A stretch of DNA of 64,000 nt from Endotrypanum monterogeii (lineage: Eukaryota > Euglenozoa > Kinetoplastea > Trypanosomatida > Trypanosomatidae). The notes beneath the pieces were generated by a model. The model did not search any database, was not told where the DNA came from, and saw only the letters and a list, made by a program, of their open reading frames with translations. A program made the position numbers and the translations under genes. Within the stretch, counting starts at the first letter, position 1; each line of letters starts with the position of its first letter. Shown in pieces: positions 48,864 to 58,002 of the stretch. The stretch covers positions 376,598-440,597 of the forward strand of contig CM007344.1 of the NCBI GenBank assembly GCA_000333855.2, read 5' to 3'.

Positions 48864-49376
48864 ATGAAGATCTTCAAGGATGTTCTGACCGGCGCCGAGG
48901 TCGTGTGCGACAACGACCGTCCGTTCCAAGTAGAGGGCGACATCGCCTACGTTGTGAATGGCCGCTACATCGATGTGGGCGGTGAGGACTTCGGTATCTC
49001 CGCCAACGTTGACGAGGACGCCGCGGAGGGCGCGACGGGGGATGTTGCGGAGGGCAAGGAGCGCGTGGTGGATGTGGTGTACAACAACCGATACACGGAG
49101 ACGTCGTACGACAAGGCCTCGTACATGGCTCACATCCGTGGCTACATGAAGCAACTCCTGGAGAAGATCACTGACGAGGCGGAGAAGAAGGCCTTCCAGG
49201 CGAATGCTGCTGCGTTCGTGAAGAAGGTGCTGAAGGACATCGATGACTACCAGTTCTTCATCCCGGAGGGCAACGAGGAGGATCCGGACAACGGCATGAT
49301 CGTGCTGTGCCGCTGGGAGGAGGAGACACCGAAGTTCTACTTCTGGAAGGACGGCCTGAAGGGCGAGCGCGTTTAG
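48864..49376 (+). CDS. TCTP: Translationally controlled tumour protein (TCTP), copy 1
   Basis: A 170-aa complete TCTP, a small conserved protein with a GEF/chaperone-like fold linked to growth, stress survival and translation in eukaryotes. It starts MKIFKDVLTGAEVVCD, matching the family N-terminus. The first TCTP signature region is divergent (DFGISANVDEDAAEG), while the C-terminal signature DDYQFFIPEGNEEDPDNG followed by FYFWKDGLKGERV is clear. Length matches the family. The open frame extends upstream to 48606, but that part lies before the predicted splice acceptor and is not family-like. The coding sequence appears identical to copy 2, which points to recent duplication or gene conversion. 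Confidence 0.95.
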   Translation: MKIFKDVLTGAEVVCDNDRPFQVEGDIAYVVNGRYIDVGGEDFGISANVDEDAAEGATGDVAEGKERVVDVVYNNRYTETSYDKASYMAHIRGYMKQLLEKITDEAEKKAFQANAAAFVKKVLKDIDDYQFFIPEGNEEDPDNGMIVLCRWEEETPKFYFWKDGLKGERV

Positions 49377-50015
49377 GCGCGTTACCGCAGACGGCGTACC
49401 CGCAGCACGTGAGCTGCACCGGTCCACCCCAGCACCCGCACCACGCACTTCACTTCCCTTTCTTCCCCCCTCTCAGCTCTTCCCTTGCTAAGGGCAGGAT
49501 ACAGGCGCGCACGTCCAGACGTATAACATCTGCCGCACCCGCTCGTGCCTCCCTGCCTGCATGGGCGCTTGTGATCATGTGTGGTGCGGCTATAGGGGTG
49601 CTCTCTCCTTTGATTGCGTTCGTGCGCTTGGATTCATTGCATTGCATCGCGTCGGGCGCCGCCTTTACTTGGCGATCTTCCTTGCGTGCCAATACACACA
49701 CACACACACACCACACGCCCCTCTTTTTTTGATCTCTGTCGTTACTCATTTTCTCGCTCAGCATAACTGATTTTGTTCTCTACAAAGATAATGTATGAGC
49801 AGACAAGACATACACACAGATTTACGAAGTAGAATGGAATCTGCGAAACAGCGGTGATGCGATTGTGCTCCTTTTTTCCTTGTAAGGTTTGCAACGGGGG
49901 TGAAATGTATGAGTGTGCGTGGCAGCTGTTTGTTTTTCTTTTATTATTAACAATCAGAGAATCGAAATCATGAAGAGGGGAGGGGAAGGTGGTTCATCAC
50001 TTCTCCGCGGAGGAA

Positions 50016-50183
50016 ATGAAAAAGAAACAATACATTAAAGAGCTGCAAAGGCTGACTGATAACTTTAAAAAAACAAAGAATACAAAAAAAATAAATACAA
50101 CGCATGGGGTGGAACTGTTGTCAACCCCAACACTTAAAGAGAAGGCCATAAGGGCTCTGAGGGAACAACAACACAGAGGCTAG
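50016..50183 (+). other. Small A-rich open frame of 55 codons in the TCTP spacer
   Basis: It reads from an ATG at 50016 to TAG at 50181-50183 and gives a Lys/Thr-rich peptide (MKKKQYIKELQRLTDNF at its start). Its codon use is AT-rich, unlike the GC-rich neighbours. It may be chance, part of a 3' UTR, or a decayed insertion. Confidence 0.2.
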
Positions 50184-50786
50184 CCGCACATACACCAAAT
50201 GACGTACAATGTTTTTCATACGCCCACACGTGTTTATACCTAAACATATATATATATGGTTAGCTATATAATTTTCGATTCTACCCACCAGAGATTCTGG
50301 TACATTCTGGGTCTCGACTTGGGGCAAGACATTCACCATGTTAGAAGGATGGTAGCATCCAATTCCTTCTGCCTCTCTGCAGTCGCTCTTCCCCCATCTT
50401 GCGAGGGCCACGCTCCAGTCGGCCACGAGGACCTGTGTTGGTTGGGAACTCTAATATAAAATCGCATGGGAAGACGTAATGTGCGCAGCTGGCTATCTTC
50501 CTACCAAACAAGGAAATGAATATGTGCCTGTGTGTGTGTATGTGTGTGTGCGTGACTGTGTGTGTTGCGGTGAGTTTCTCGAATCGTGAACGTTTCTTTT
50601 TTTTGCAATGGAACTCCCCACCTTTATTTTACCACTGTACTACTCCCGCATTCATCCCCGCCCTTCCTCCTGGTCGTCGTCGTCGTCGTCTCTCTCTCAC
50701 ACACGCGCCGCTGCGCACATAATACCGCTCGCACCCACGCAACTTCTATTTTTGTCGACATCCCCCCCCCCTCCACTCCTGTGTGC

Positions 50787-50788
50787 AG
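50787..50788 (+). promoter_or_regulatory. Candidate trans-splice acceptor AG for TCTP copy 2
   Basis: The same site as in copy 1, 2,002 bases downstream, after the C/T tract around 50761-50780. Confidence 0.5.
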
Positions 50789-50865
50789 CTCATCTCGTCT
50801 CTGCACAAGTTTTATTCACTCTTATTTTCTTCATTCCCCTCCCAACTTACTTTTCATTACATAAA

Positions 50866-51378
50866 ATGAAGATCTTCAAGGATGTTCTGACCGGCGCCGA
50901 GGTCGTGTGCGACAACGACCGTCCGTTCCAAGTAGAGGGCGACATCGCCTACGTTGTGAATGGCCGCTACATCGATGTGGGCGGTGAGGACTTCGGTATC
51001 TCCGCCAACGTTGACGAGGACGCCGCGGAGGGCGCGACGGGGGATGTTGCGGAGGGCAAGGAGCGCGTGGTGGATGTGGTGTACAACAACCGATACACGG
51101 AGACGTCGTACGACAAGGCCTCGTACATGGCTCACATCCGTGGCTACATGAAGCAACTCCTGGAGAAGATCACTGACGAGGCGGAGAAGAAGGCCTTCCA
51201 GGCGAATGCTGCTGCGTTCGTGAAGAAGGTGCTGAAGGACATCGATGACTACCAGTTCTTCATCCCGGAGGGCAACGAGGAGGATCCGGACAACGGCATG
51301 ATCGTGCTGTGCCGCTGGGAGGAGGAGACACCGAAGTTCTACTTCTGGAAGGACGGCCTGAAGGGCGAGCGCGTTTAG
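50866..51378 (+). CDS. TCTP: Translationally controlled tumour protein (TCTP), copy 2
   Basis: A 170-aa protein identical to the upstream copy, with the same start context and the same predicted acceptor. What differs is the 3' flank, which from 51478 is unique and carries a long GT microsatellite. In trypanosomatids mRNA level and stage specificity are mostly set by the 3' UTR, so the two copies probably make the same protein under different control. From memory, T. brucei also has two TCTP genes that differ mainly in their 3' UTRs. Confidence 0.95.
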   Translation: MKIFKDVLTGAEVVCDNDRPFQVEGDIAYVVNGRYIDVGGEDFGISANVDEDAAEGATGDVAEGKERVVDVVYNNRYTETSYDKASYMAHIRGYMKQLLEKITDEAEKKAFQANAAAFVKKVLKDIDDYQFFIPEGNEEDPDNGMIVLCRWEEETPKFYFWKDGLKGERV

Positions 51379-51591
51379 GCGCGTTACCGCAGACGGCGTA
51401 CCCGCAGCACGTGAGCTGCACCGGTCCACCCCAGCACCCGCACCACGCACTTCACTTCCCTTTCTTCCCTCCTCTCACACGCGTAGGTACACGCCCTAAG
51501 ACACATCAGCATTGTGAGGTTCGCTGCTCCTCATCTCGCTGTACACTCATTTGAAGGGCCGAAGCGAAATATATGAAGGATATGCCTGTGT

Positions 51592-51628
<37 letters not shown>

Positions 51629-53005
51629 TGCAGATTCTAAGAAAATCTTTTTTGTCCTCCATTTTAATTATAGTTTTGCTCCAATTTTATGCTTTCGTTT
51701 TTCTGTTGCGGTGGCTGCTGTGAAGGGCTTTTGTGTGTCTGTACATATGTTGATAAATACAAACACGCGCACCGAAAACTTAAATATACACATTAAAAAG
51801 AGATGTGAGCATGCTAGTGAGGAAGAGGAGAGGTTACCAAGGAAGTAACGCTAGCACATTCTCGTCGCGGAGCTCATGCGCTCCCTCGACCCAGGTACCT
51901 GAACAGCTACGAGGAATGCCTGATGCACGACGGTATTGCGAACAGAACGAGTCCACCTCTGAAGGAGTAATGAAAAGGTATAGAAGCAACGCGCTGTGTG
52001 AGAATCGCCACAAACGTTTTCTGTTACCAGGAGCAACACAAACATGTGCGTTTCTGTGGCCTTTCATAAATATTTTTCGAGTGTGGGTGTCGTGTTGAGT
52101 GCGCGCGTAGAACTCTTTCAGGCGGAGATCGTCACCAGCGAAGCGGGTGTATGTTCCGGTGAGGTGCACAGGCATCAATGTATCCTCGAGCATAGGATAC
52201 AGGGTTCTAACGACGAAGAGGGGGAAAAGAAAAAAAAAAGGAGCATATATCTCAACTCGTAAAGGCCCCATTCATTCAAACAGTATTGGGGGGATGGCGA
52301 AGGGCGACAGCAGATGCTTTTTTCTTTTTCCGAATTGTACTTCATCTCATCTCTCTTAAAGAGTTCGGGCGAGGAAGAGAGTGTGACATCGCTAATAGGC
52401 TGCAGAGAGAGAGGGAGTGTGGGGATGGTCAGTTGTCGTGTAGGCCTTCGGCTAAGCGCTGCACTTGTTTAGGTAGGTATATGTGATTGTTTGTTCCTAC
52501 TGCCGCTGAAGTGCATCGACAACTCAACCAAGCCCCTTCTCTCTTGCCTTTCCCTTAGTGTTTGTCTGCCATTGGGGGAAGAAAAAAAAAGAAACCACCT
52601 GCCAAAGGAAATACAAGTGGTCCGTATGCCCATTGCCTTCATGCCCACTCCCCATTTTTTTTTTTTTCGTGCTGGCAACAGCTAAAAGGTACCCTGCTGC
52701 GTGACCCCATTCAAATATATACACACATGCGCAGGGGGGGGGGCGGGCAAGAAGCGATTGCTTTTAGGGATCATATGCGCTACAGCTCCCATGAGGGGGT
52801 GCATCTCCTATTCCCATACCGTACCCTCTTTCTTTTCCTCCCCTTCCTCTCCTCCTTGATATTGCTGTTTTTTTTTTTTTGGCGCCGAGAATTCGGCCGC
52901 ATCATTGTGTTTGACCTTCAACTCCAGCAGAAATGGTCATCAGCCTTACACTGTAAGGGCATCTATATGCAAGAATTTTCATAGAGAACAGCACTATATA
53001 TTTTG
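51379..53005 (+). other. Intergenic region between TCTP copy 2 and MUS81
   Basis: No gene supported. Contains the end of the duplicated unit, a 40-base GT tract, an A-rich stretch near 51760-51850, more complex sequence at about 51850-52200, several homopolymers (A near 52230 and 52585, T near 52660), and a T13 run at 52868-52880 followed by an AG at 52888-52889, a possible acceptor for MUS81. Confidence 0.65.
51589..51628 (+). repeat. (GT)n microsatellite in the TCTP copy-2 3' flank
   Basis: A GT run of 40 bases with one TATG interruption, starting about 210 bases after the stop codon. The copy-1 3' flank lacks it. Confidence 0.9.
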
Positions 53006-56000
53006 ATGACGGCGCCACAATCGGATGAGCCAACCACCCACTGCAGCGGTGCTGCGGATGATGACGTAGCAGGGCTCGGGTGCAGCTCCGTCAACACGTG
53101 CCTGCGTGAGTACCTCCAACGCCAACGTTTATCTTCGTCGTCGGCGTCGTGTGTGGCGAGTGCAGTGTTCCTCGATGCGCTCGAGAGATATCCTCTACCC
53201 GTTGTCTCAGCCGCCACCGTCTGTGATGTTGCTGACTCAGCGCTACAACAGTCTCTTCATCGGCGGTCGCTTGACTCCCCTCTTCAACGCCCTTTGTATG
53301 CGTCATCAGAGTCGGTCATATCAGACTCCGCTTCCCCAATACCGACGCACGCATCGACTGACTTGCCGCATAGACACCGGTGCGTGAATATCAACGAACG
53401 GACACACTCGCGTACTGCCAGTGCTCTCGCAGCTACGATAAATCAGTTTTGGGATCTGTCTGCCTCAGCGGCGTCAGCACCGCAGCAGTCCACGCCACCG
53501 TGGGTAGCATTCTCGCCCTTCCGTGTGTGCGCGAACCCATCATTTCACACCACCCTTCAAAGTCTTGCGGGACACCACGAAGGCACCAGGAATGATCGTG
53601 AGCTGAGACAACATGTTACCTCTCCACCCCGGCAGTGCCGTCGCGAAATGGTGCAGTCTTCCTGCCCTCTTCTGCCTGGCAAGGGAGTTCTTTCGTCGCA
53701 GTTCCAGGCGAGGGATGGTGGACACGGAAACTTCAGCAGTGTATCTGCTCTTACCCCCTCTCCTACGGGCATCGGCAGCATCTCCTTTGATGCACTACTG
53801 GGTGCCCCGTGGACAGTGATGGATGCATTGTGCCATGGCTTCGGGGTCTCGAGTAGTCCCTCCACGCACCACCGCAAGCGCGCTCGTCCTGTAACTGCTG
53901 GGTCGCCCTCACTGACTCATGTCGCGTCCACCCTGTCCGTGCACGATGACTTCTGTTGTAGTCCTATCCGAAACCACTCAGAAGTCATTGCGACAGACAG
54001 GCGGCTGCAGACTCTCACGAGAGGAGCGGCGCAGAACGCATTGCCCACCCATCAGCGACTTGGTTCGATTGCGTCACCTGTCTCGTGGAGTTCTCCACAA
54101 GCACCAGATGATTCTCCAGATGCGTTGCATAGCCGCGTTGCCGAGAATGACGATCTCCTTGGCTTGCTCCTCGGAGCGGAGCACAGTGCACCGCATCCGT
54201 CGATGCTTTCTGACGAACGACCTGGCGGCGAAGCGCTGTGTGCAGAGGCTGTGGAGGTTGTCGGGGCAATGCTCGGTTCAGAGAGAGCAGGTGCAACAAC
54301 TGCCCTGGCAGAGAGAAGTATTGATGCCGCCGTCTATTGTCATGAGGTTGCTTGTGAAGCGCCGGATTCCGTGGCGCTTGTGAACCCGGACAGACTTTCT
54401 GCGCGTTGTGTGCAGGTGATTCAATCGGGGGGGGCGTCTGCAGTCCCCACAGTTTCCGCCACTGCGGTGTCCCCGCGTCTGGTACAGGTTGCAAGTGTAT
54501 CTCGTGAGACAAACGTTGCTCGGGTTGCTGACGAGAGGAAAAGAGAGGAGGTATTTGCATCCCGTGTGAAAACCCTCAGAGACACATGTGCGCGACTCGG
54601 CCTCCTCAGCACGGGATCAAAGGCGACTCTACAGCAGCGCCTTCGTCTCTACTACACATCCGATACAGCGAAGCAGTGCAGCAGCACCAATACTCCGCTC
54701 ACTTCACGCGCCCTGAACACAACGCACCCGGGAGGCAGGACTGATGTTTTGAGCTCCACCGGCTCCCCTCCGCGGACTGTCTTTCGCTACCGCAGTCCGT
54801 CGCATCCCTCGGGTTCTGTTCCGTCCGTATCTGCCGGTTCTTGGGTGGCAGCTCACCCACAATGTACCCCCGCTTCCGAGGCAATACGTGAGCCGGCGAC
54901 GCAGATGGAGACGGTCGCTGTGTGCAAGGAGGTTTCCGTCTCTGGCTCTGCTAATGCTGTCGCGTTGTGCCAGCGAGATCGTCTTGTTCCGTCCCCCACG
55001 CAGTTCTTGCACGATCTCGCAGCTTGCAAGATGCAAACACCCACCAAAGCACTTCAGACCGTGTGCAACACACACCTTTCTGCCTTTCTGCGCGCCACGC
55101 ATTCACAGGAAGAAGAATTGAAGGGGGAGATAAGCCGCGTTCGGTGGCAGTGGCTTGTGGATTTCCGCGAGCGTGCGAGCGCGCAGCGTGGCGGCGGCGG
55201 CGGTGGCGGCAGGCGTCAGCATGAGAACATGCTGGAGATCTTCCGTAAGCAACACGTTTCGTGTAGATCCGCGATGTTGCCGGCCGGTGACTTTATGTTG
55301 TGTGTGGAGCTGTCCACCGACGAGGCCGACGCGATGCGCTCGATTGGCTTAGCTGCGACTACGGAGATAGGTGCCCGCGTTTCGAGCGACCCCACCACCC
55401 CAGAGGGAACCACGCCGGTTCTCAGCCACGCCTGCTCTCTCGTGGTGGAGAGGAAGACAGCTGCCGATCTGGATGCGAGCGTGAAGAGCGCACGTTATGT
55501 GGAGCAACGGCGGCTTTTGGCGGCTTCGCCGTTTCGCTTGGTCATATGGCTCATCGAGGGCGCTGTAGTTGGAAGCGGGTGCGACAGTGGTTTCTTTCGC
55601 GGCGGTCAGCGTCACCGGCGAGGTGGTGGTGGCGAAGCCTCGATGCAGCCTGATGTCCGAAGTGTATCACCTACCGCATCTTCGCCAGCAGAGAGCGTGC
55701 GCCAACGCGTCGACTCGGCGTGTGCCTCCCTCGGCCTCCACGGTAAGAGTTGGATAGTAGTGCGTACCCGAAGCACAACGGAGTCGGTACAGTTTCTGAA
55801 GCTCCTCGCGACTCACGTGGCGCGGCAACTCGCCAGTTATCGCCTTCATCTTCGCTGCGCTGGCATGGGTGTTGGAGGGATTCCGGCTGTTCATCACAGC
55901 ACTGCCGCGTCGGAGGAGGCAGCCCAACATTCAAGAGCTCAGCAAGTCGGCTGTAACGTGGAGGGAAACACCCATGTCGGTTGCGGCGTCCCATGCCGTG

Positions 56001-56329
56001 AGGCGTCAAGGACGTGCCTGTCCGCTGCGGTGGCGCTTCTGTATTTGATCCCCACAAATGCGTGTCTACAATCTGTGGCTGCGCTCCAGCGGCACCTTCG
56101 TGCAAAGACGGCGTTTCCACGCATGCTAATGTGCGTTCGCGGCTGTTCCGCTGCGCTCGCGTCGTTGCTTTCTTGCAAATACGGTACACTGTTGCAGTTT
56201 TGGCGCGAGTTGCGACAACGTGGCCAAGAGGCGTGCGATGCTGATCCCGACATCCAGCGGCTCTCTACCGCTCAAAAGAAGGTCTATGTGCTGTTGACTG
56301 AGTTTCTGCTTGCCAAGGACTACCTCTAA
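53006..56329 (+). CDS. MUS81: MUS81-like structure-specific endonuclease with SAP-like motif
   Basis: An 1,107-aa protein of the XPF/MUS81 family, which cuts branched DNA such as replication forks and recombination intermediates, usually with an EME1 partner. The ERCC4 nuclease domain is near residues 740-920: GDF at 761-763 and VVERK with catalytic ERK at 815-817, followed by the D in AADL and by VEQRRLL, as in MUS81. The C-terminus has a helix-hairpin-helix-like region (LMCVRGCSAALASLLSCKYG) and a final helix resembling the MUS81 end. A SAP-like DNA-binding motif (CARLGLLSTGSKATLQQRL) lies near residues 530-548. The N-terminal 500 residues are Ser-rich and probably disordered. A seven-glycine run precedes the nuclease. 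The ATG at 53006 is the first in frame. XPF is less likely because no helicase-like domain is present. Confidence 0.8.
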   Translation: MTAPQSDEPTTHCSGAADDDVAGLGCSSVNTCLREYLQRQRLSSSSASCVASAVFLDALERYPLPVVSAATVCDVADSALQQSLHRRSLDSPLQRPLYASSESVISDSASPIPTHASTDLPHRHRCVNINERTHSRTASALAATINQFWDLSASAASAPQQSTPPWVAFSPFRVCANPSFHTTLQSLAGHHEGTRNDRELRQHVTSPPRQCRREMVQSSCPLLPGKGVLSSQFQARDGGHGNFSSVSALTPSPTGIGSISFDALLGAPWTVMDALCHGFGVSSSPSTHHRKRARPVTAGSPSLTHVASTLSVHDDFCCSPIRNHSEVIATDRRLQTLTRGAAQNALPTHQRLGSIASPVSWSSPQAPDDSPDALHSRVAENDDLLGLLLGAEHSAPHPSMLSDERPGGEALCAEAVEVVGAMLGSERAGATTALAERSIDAAVYCHEVACEAPDSVALVNPDRLSARCVQVIQSGGASAVPTVSATAVSPRLVQVASVSRETNVARVADERKREEVFASRVKTLRDTCARLGLLSTGSKATLQQRLRLYYTSDTAKQCSSTNTPLTSRALNTTHPGGRTDVLSSTGSPPRTVFRYRSPSHPSGSVPSVSAGSWVAAHPQCTPASEAIREPATQMETVAVCKEVSVSGSANAVALCQRDRLVPSPTQFLHDLAACKMQTPTKALQTVCNTHLSAFLRATHSQEEELKGEISRVRWQWLVDFRERASAQRGGGGGGGRRQHENMLEIFRKQHVSCRSAMLPAGDFMLCVELSTDEADAMRSIGLAATTEIGARVSSDPTTPEGTTPVLSHACSLVVERKTAADLDASVKSARYVEQRRLLAASPFRLVIWLIEGAVVGSGCDSGFFRGGQRHRRGGGGEASMQPDVRSVSPTASSPAESVRQRVDSACASLGLHGKSWIVVRTRSTTESVQFLKLLATHVARQLASYRLHLRCAGMGVGGIPAVHHSTAASEEAAQHSRAQQVGCNVEGNTHVGCGVPCREASRTCLSAAVALLYLIPTNACLQSVAALQRHLRAKTAFPRMLMCVRGCSAALASLLSCKYGTLLQFWRELRQRGQEACDADPDIQRLSTAQKKVYVLLTEFLLAKDYL

Positions 56330-56725
56330 GGTGAGGTAGCATGTCTTGAGTCTCGGGTCAACATCGCAGGGGCATGTATATCTGTGTAGTTGCGCAAGTT
56401 TTTTTTTTCGCTCCATGCGTGGGAGCGATCTCTGGCCACAGCTGTACCGGTACAGTTGCGTGCTTACTCCTTCCGTATAAACTGCAGGGAGTCCTTACGT
56501 GGAGGGGGTCGAGTAGAGCGAACTGAAGCAGAGTGGACAACGTTGTGTGTGCGTATGTGTGTGTGTGTGTGTGTACCTACAGTCGAGCGCATTCGATGCG
56601 CAGTGTTTTCTCTGCTTCACGTAGCCCCTCTGTGAAATATTTACACAGCTTTTTTTTGCTGTTTCACGTCCCTCGCCTCCCTATCTGAAAAGGGGAGGAC
56701 ACAATTTGCCTTTTGTTGATCTACA

Positions 56726-56729
<4 letters not shown>

Positions 56730-56766
<37 letters not shown>
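56730..56766 (+). repeat. (AC)n microsatellite
   Basis: Pure AC repeat of 37 bases. Confidence 0.95.
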
Positions 56767-56771
<5 letters not shown>

Positions 56772-57819
56772 GACGCTCGCTCTTTCTCCCCTGCCTCAGG
56801 CAAGTGGTTATCACTCCTCGCACAAAAGAACACGACTTCTTTCCCCCCAATTTCCAACGGATCTGCTTACCACCATGTGCGCTAATGTCTGCTGACGATT
56901 CTTTTTCTCATCTCAGTCTGCATTTTTCTTTTCTCTGTAGCGGTCTTCGACCCTCCACGAATAATTTCCACTCCTCTCTTTTTGTGTCTACCACTCACTG
57001 TGAGCGCGCATTCTTGCCGCTCGCTCAGTGCGTTGCAGGACGCTTTGTTTCTCACGTCTGCGCTCCTGGCTCACATCGGGAGGCGTACGTGCAGCCACTC
57101 AGACGACAAAAAACTAAAATCTCCCCGAGGAGGAAGCTTAAACACACACACACACACCCAGACAGAGCACCCAGCTCACTTTCTGTTATTGGTCTTACTG
57201 CTTTTCTTTGTTTGCAGCCTGTTCGTCTGCTTTCCTTGCAGTGCCCCCCCCCCTCCCCTCCCAGTATACTTTTTTAGCCCTAGTCTTTTCAGCAGCACCT
57301 TGTCTCTCGACACACATCGGGAGGGGGGGGGCGTAGCACATCCGCACATATGCGACGCATATAATACCGTATTGAAAACAGGACTTTCGACTGGTGGTGA
57401 CTGGAACCCCCCCACAGGGACGCAGAGACACAGCCGCACTCGAAGTGAGGCACCTGCCCCTCCTCCTCCCCCCCTCTGACCTCATACAGTTGCACCGTTT
57501 TTTTTCGACACGAAAGCAAAAATAAAATAAAATACACAACACGCACGTATAGATTCACGCACCACCTACGGAAACGGATTTTCTTTAAAAAATACTCATA
57601 CACATACAGGATCAGAGATTGTGTGTGTGTGTGTGTGGGGGGACTGTAGTCAGCTCTCACCAGCTCTACAGACACACAGAAGCAAACACACACACACACA
57701 CACGTGCAAACCTGCTGTTCACAATCGTGAGCCTCTACGTGTGTGACCTCATCCTTTCACGCACTTCTGCGTCTCTGAAATTGTGTTTTGTTTCCTGCAG
57801 TGAGCTATCCCTCTCCCAC

Positions 57820-57821
<2 letters not shown>

Positions 57822-57856
<35 letters not shown>
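57822..57856 (+). repeat. (CA)n microsatellite upstream of RecQ
   Basis: CA repeat of 35 bases, about 150 bases before the RecQ ATG. Confidence 0.95.
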
Positions 57857-57857
<1 letters not shown>

Positions 57858-57965
57858 GTTTTTTTTTGTTTACAGAAGCATGTCCGCACCCCTGTGTTCT
57901 TTCCCTTACACACAAACACGCGCGCACACACGCAGACAGACACCGTGACATATTTTTTTTCTCTA

Positions 57966-57967
57966 AG
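57966..57967 (+). promoter_or_regulatory. Candidate trans-splice acceptor AG for RecQ
   Basis: The AG that follows the run TTTTTTTTCTCTA near 57953-57965. It predicts a 35-base 5' UTR. Confidence 0.5.
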
Positions 57968-58002
57968 ATTTTTTCACGCGGTAGAGAGATCACTAAGTGA
58001 TC

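Larger units (their letters stand above)
48600..49475 (+). repeat. TCTP duplication unit, copy 1
   Basis: An 876-bp unit repeated 2,002 bp downstream at 50602-51477. It covers 264 bases upstream of the ATG, the whole coding region and 99 bases after the stop. The only differences I see are two compensating two-base length changes in the 5' flank and one base near the 3' end. Confidence 0.9.
49377..50865 (+). other. Spacer between the two TCTP genes
   Basis: Contains the copy-1 3' flank (duplicated to 49475, then unique), a CA run near 49690-49713, an A-rich stretch with a small frame at 50016-50183, a TG-rich stretch at about 50520-50575, and the duplicated copy-2 5' flank from 50602. No gene is supported with confidence. 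Confidence 0.65.
50602..51477 (+). repeat. TCTP duplication unit, copy 2
   Basis: Direct repeat of 48600-49475 at a 2,002-bp offset. After 51477 the two 3' flanks have no visible similarity. Confidence 0.9.
56330..58002 (+). other. Intergenic region between MUS81 and RecQ
   Basis: No gene supported. A TG-rich run (about 56543-56574) follows the MUS81 stop. A 37-base AC tract is at 56730-56766, a CA run near 57140-57160, a GT run at 57621-57638, and CA runs at 57684-57704 and 57822-57856. Pyrimidine tracts are frequent. Confidence 0.7.

Noticed and set aside
53006..56329. XPF (ERCC4) rather than MUS81
   Set aside because: No helicase-like domain is present, and the C-terminal motif and spacing resemble MUS81.
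56730..57856. Repeated CA tracts as a CRISPR-like or tandem array
   Set aside because: They are simple dinucleotide microsatellites with no spacer-repeat structure.
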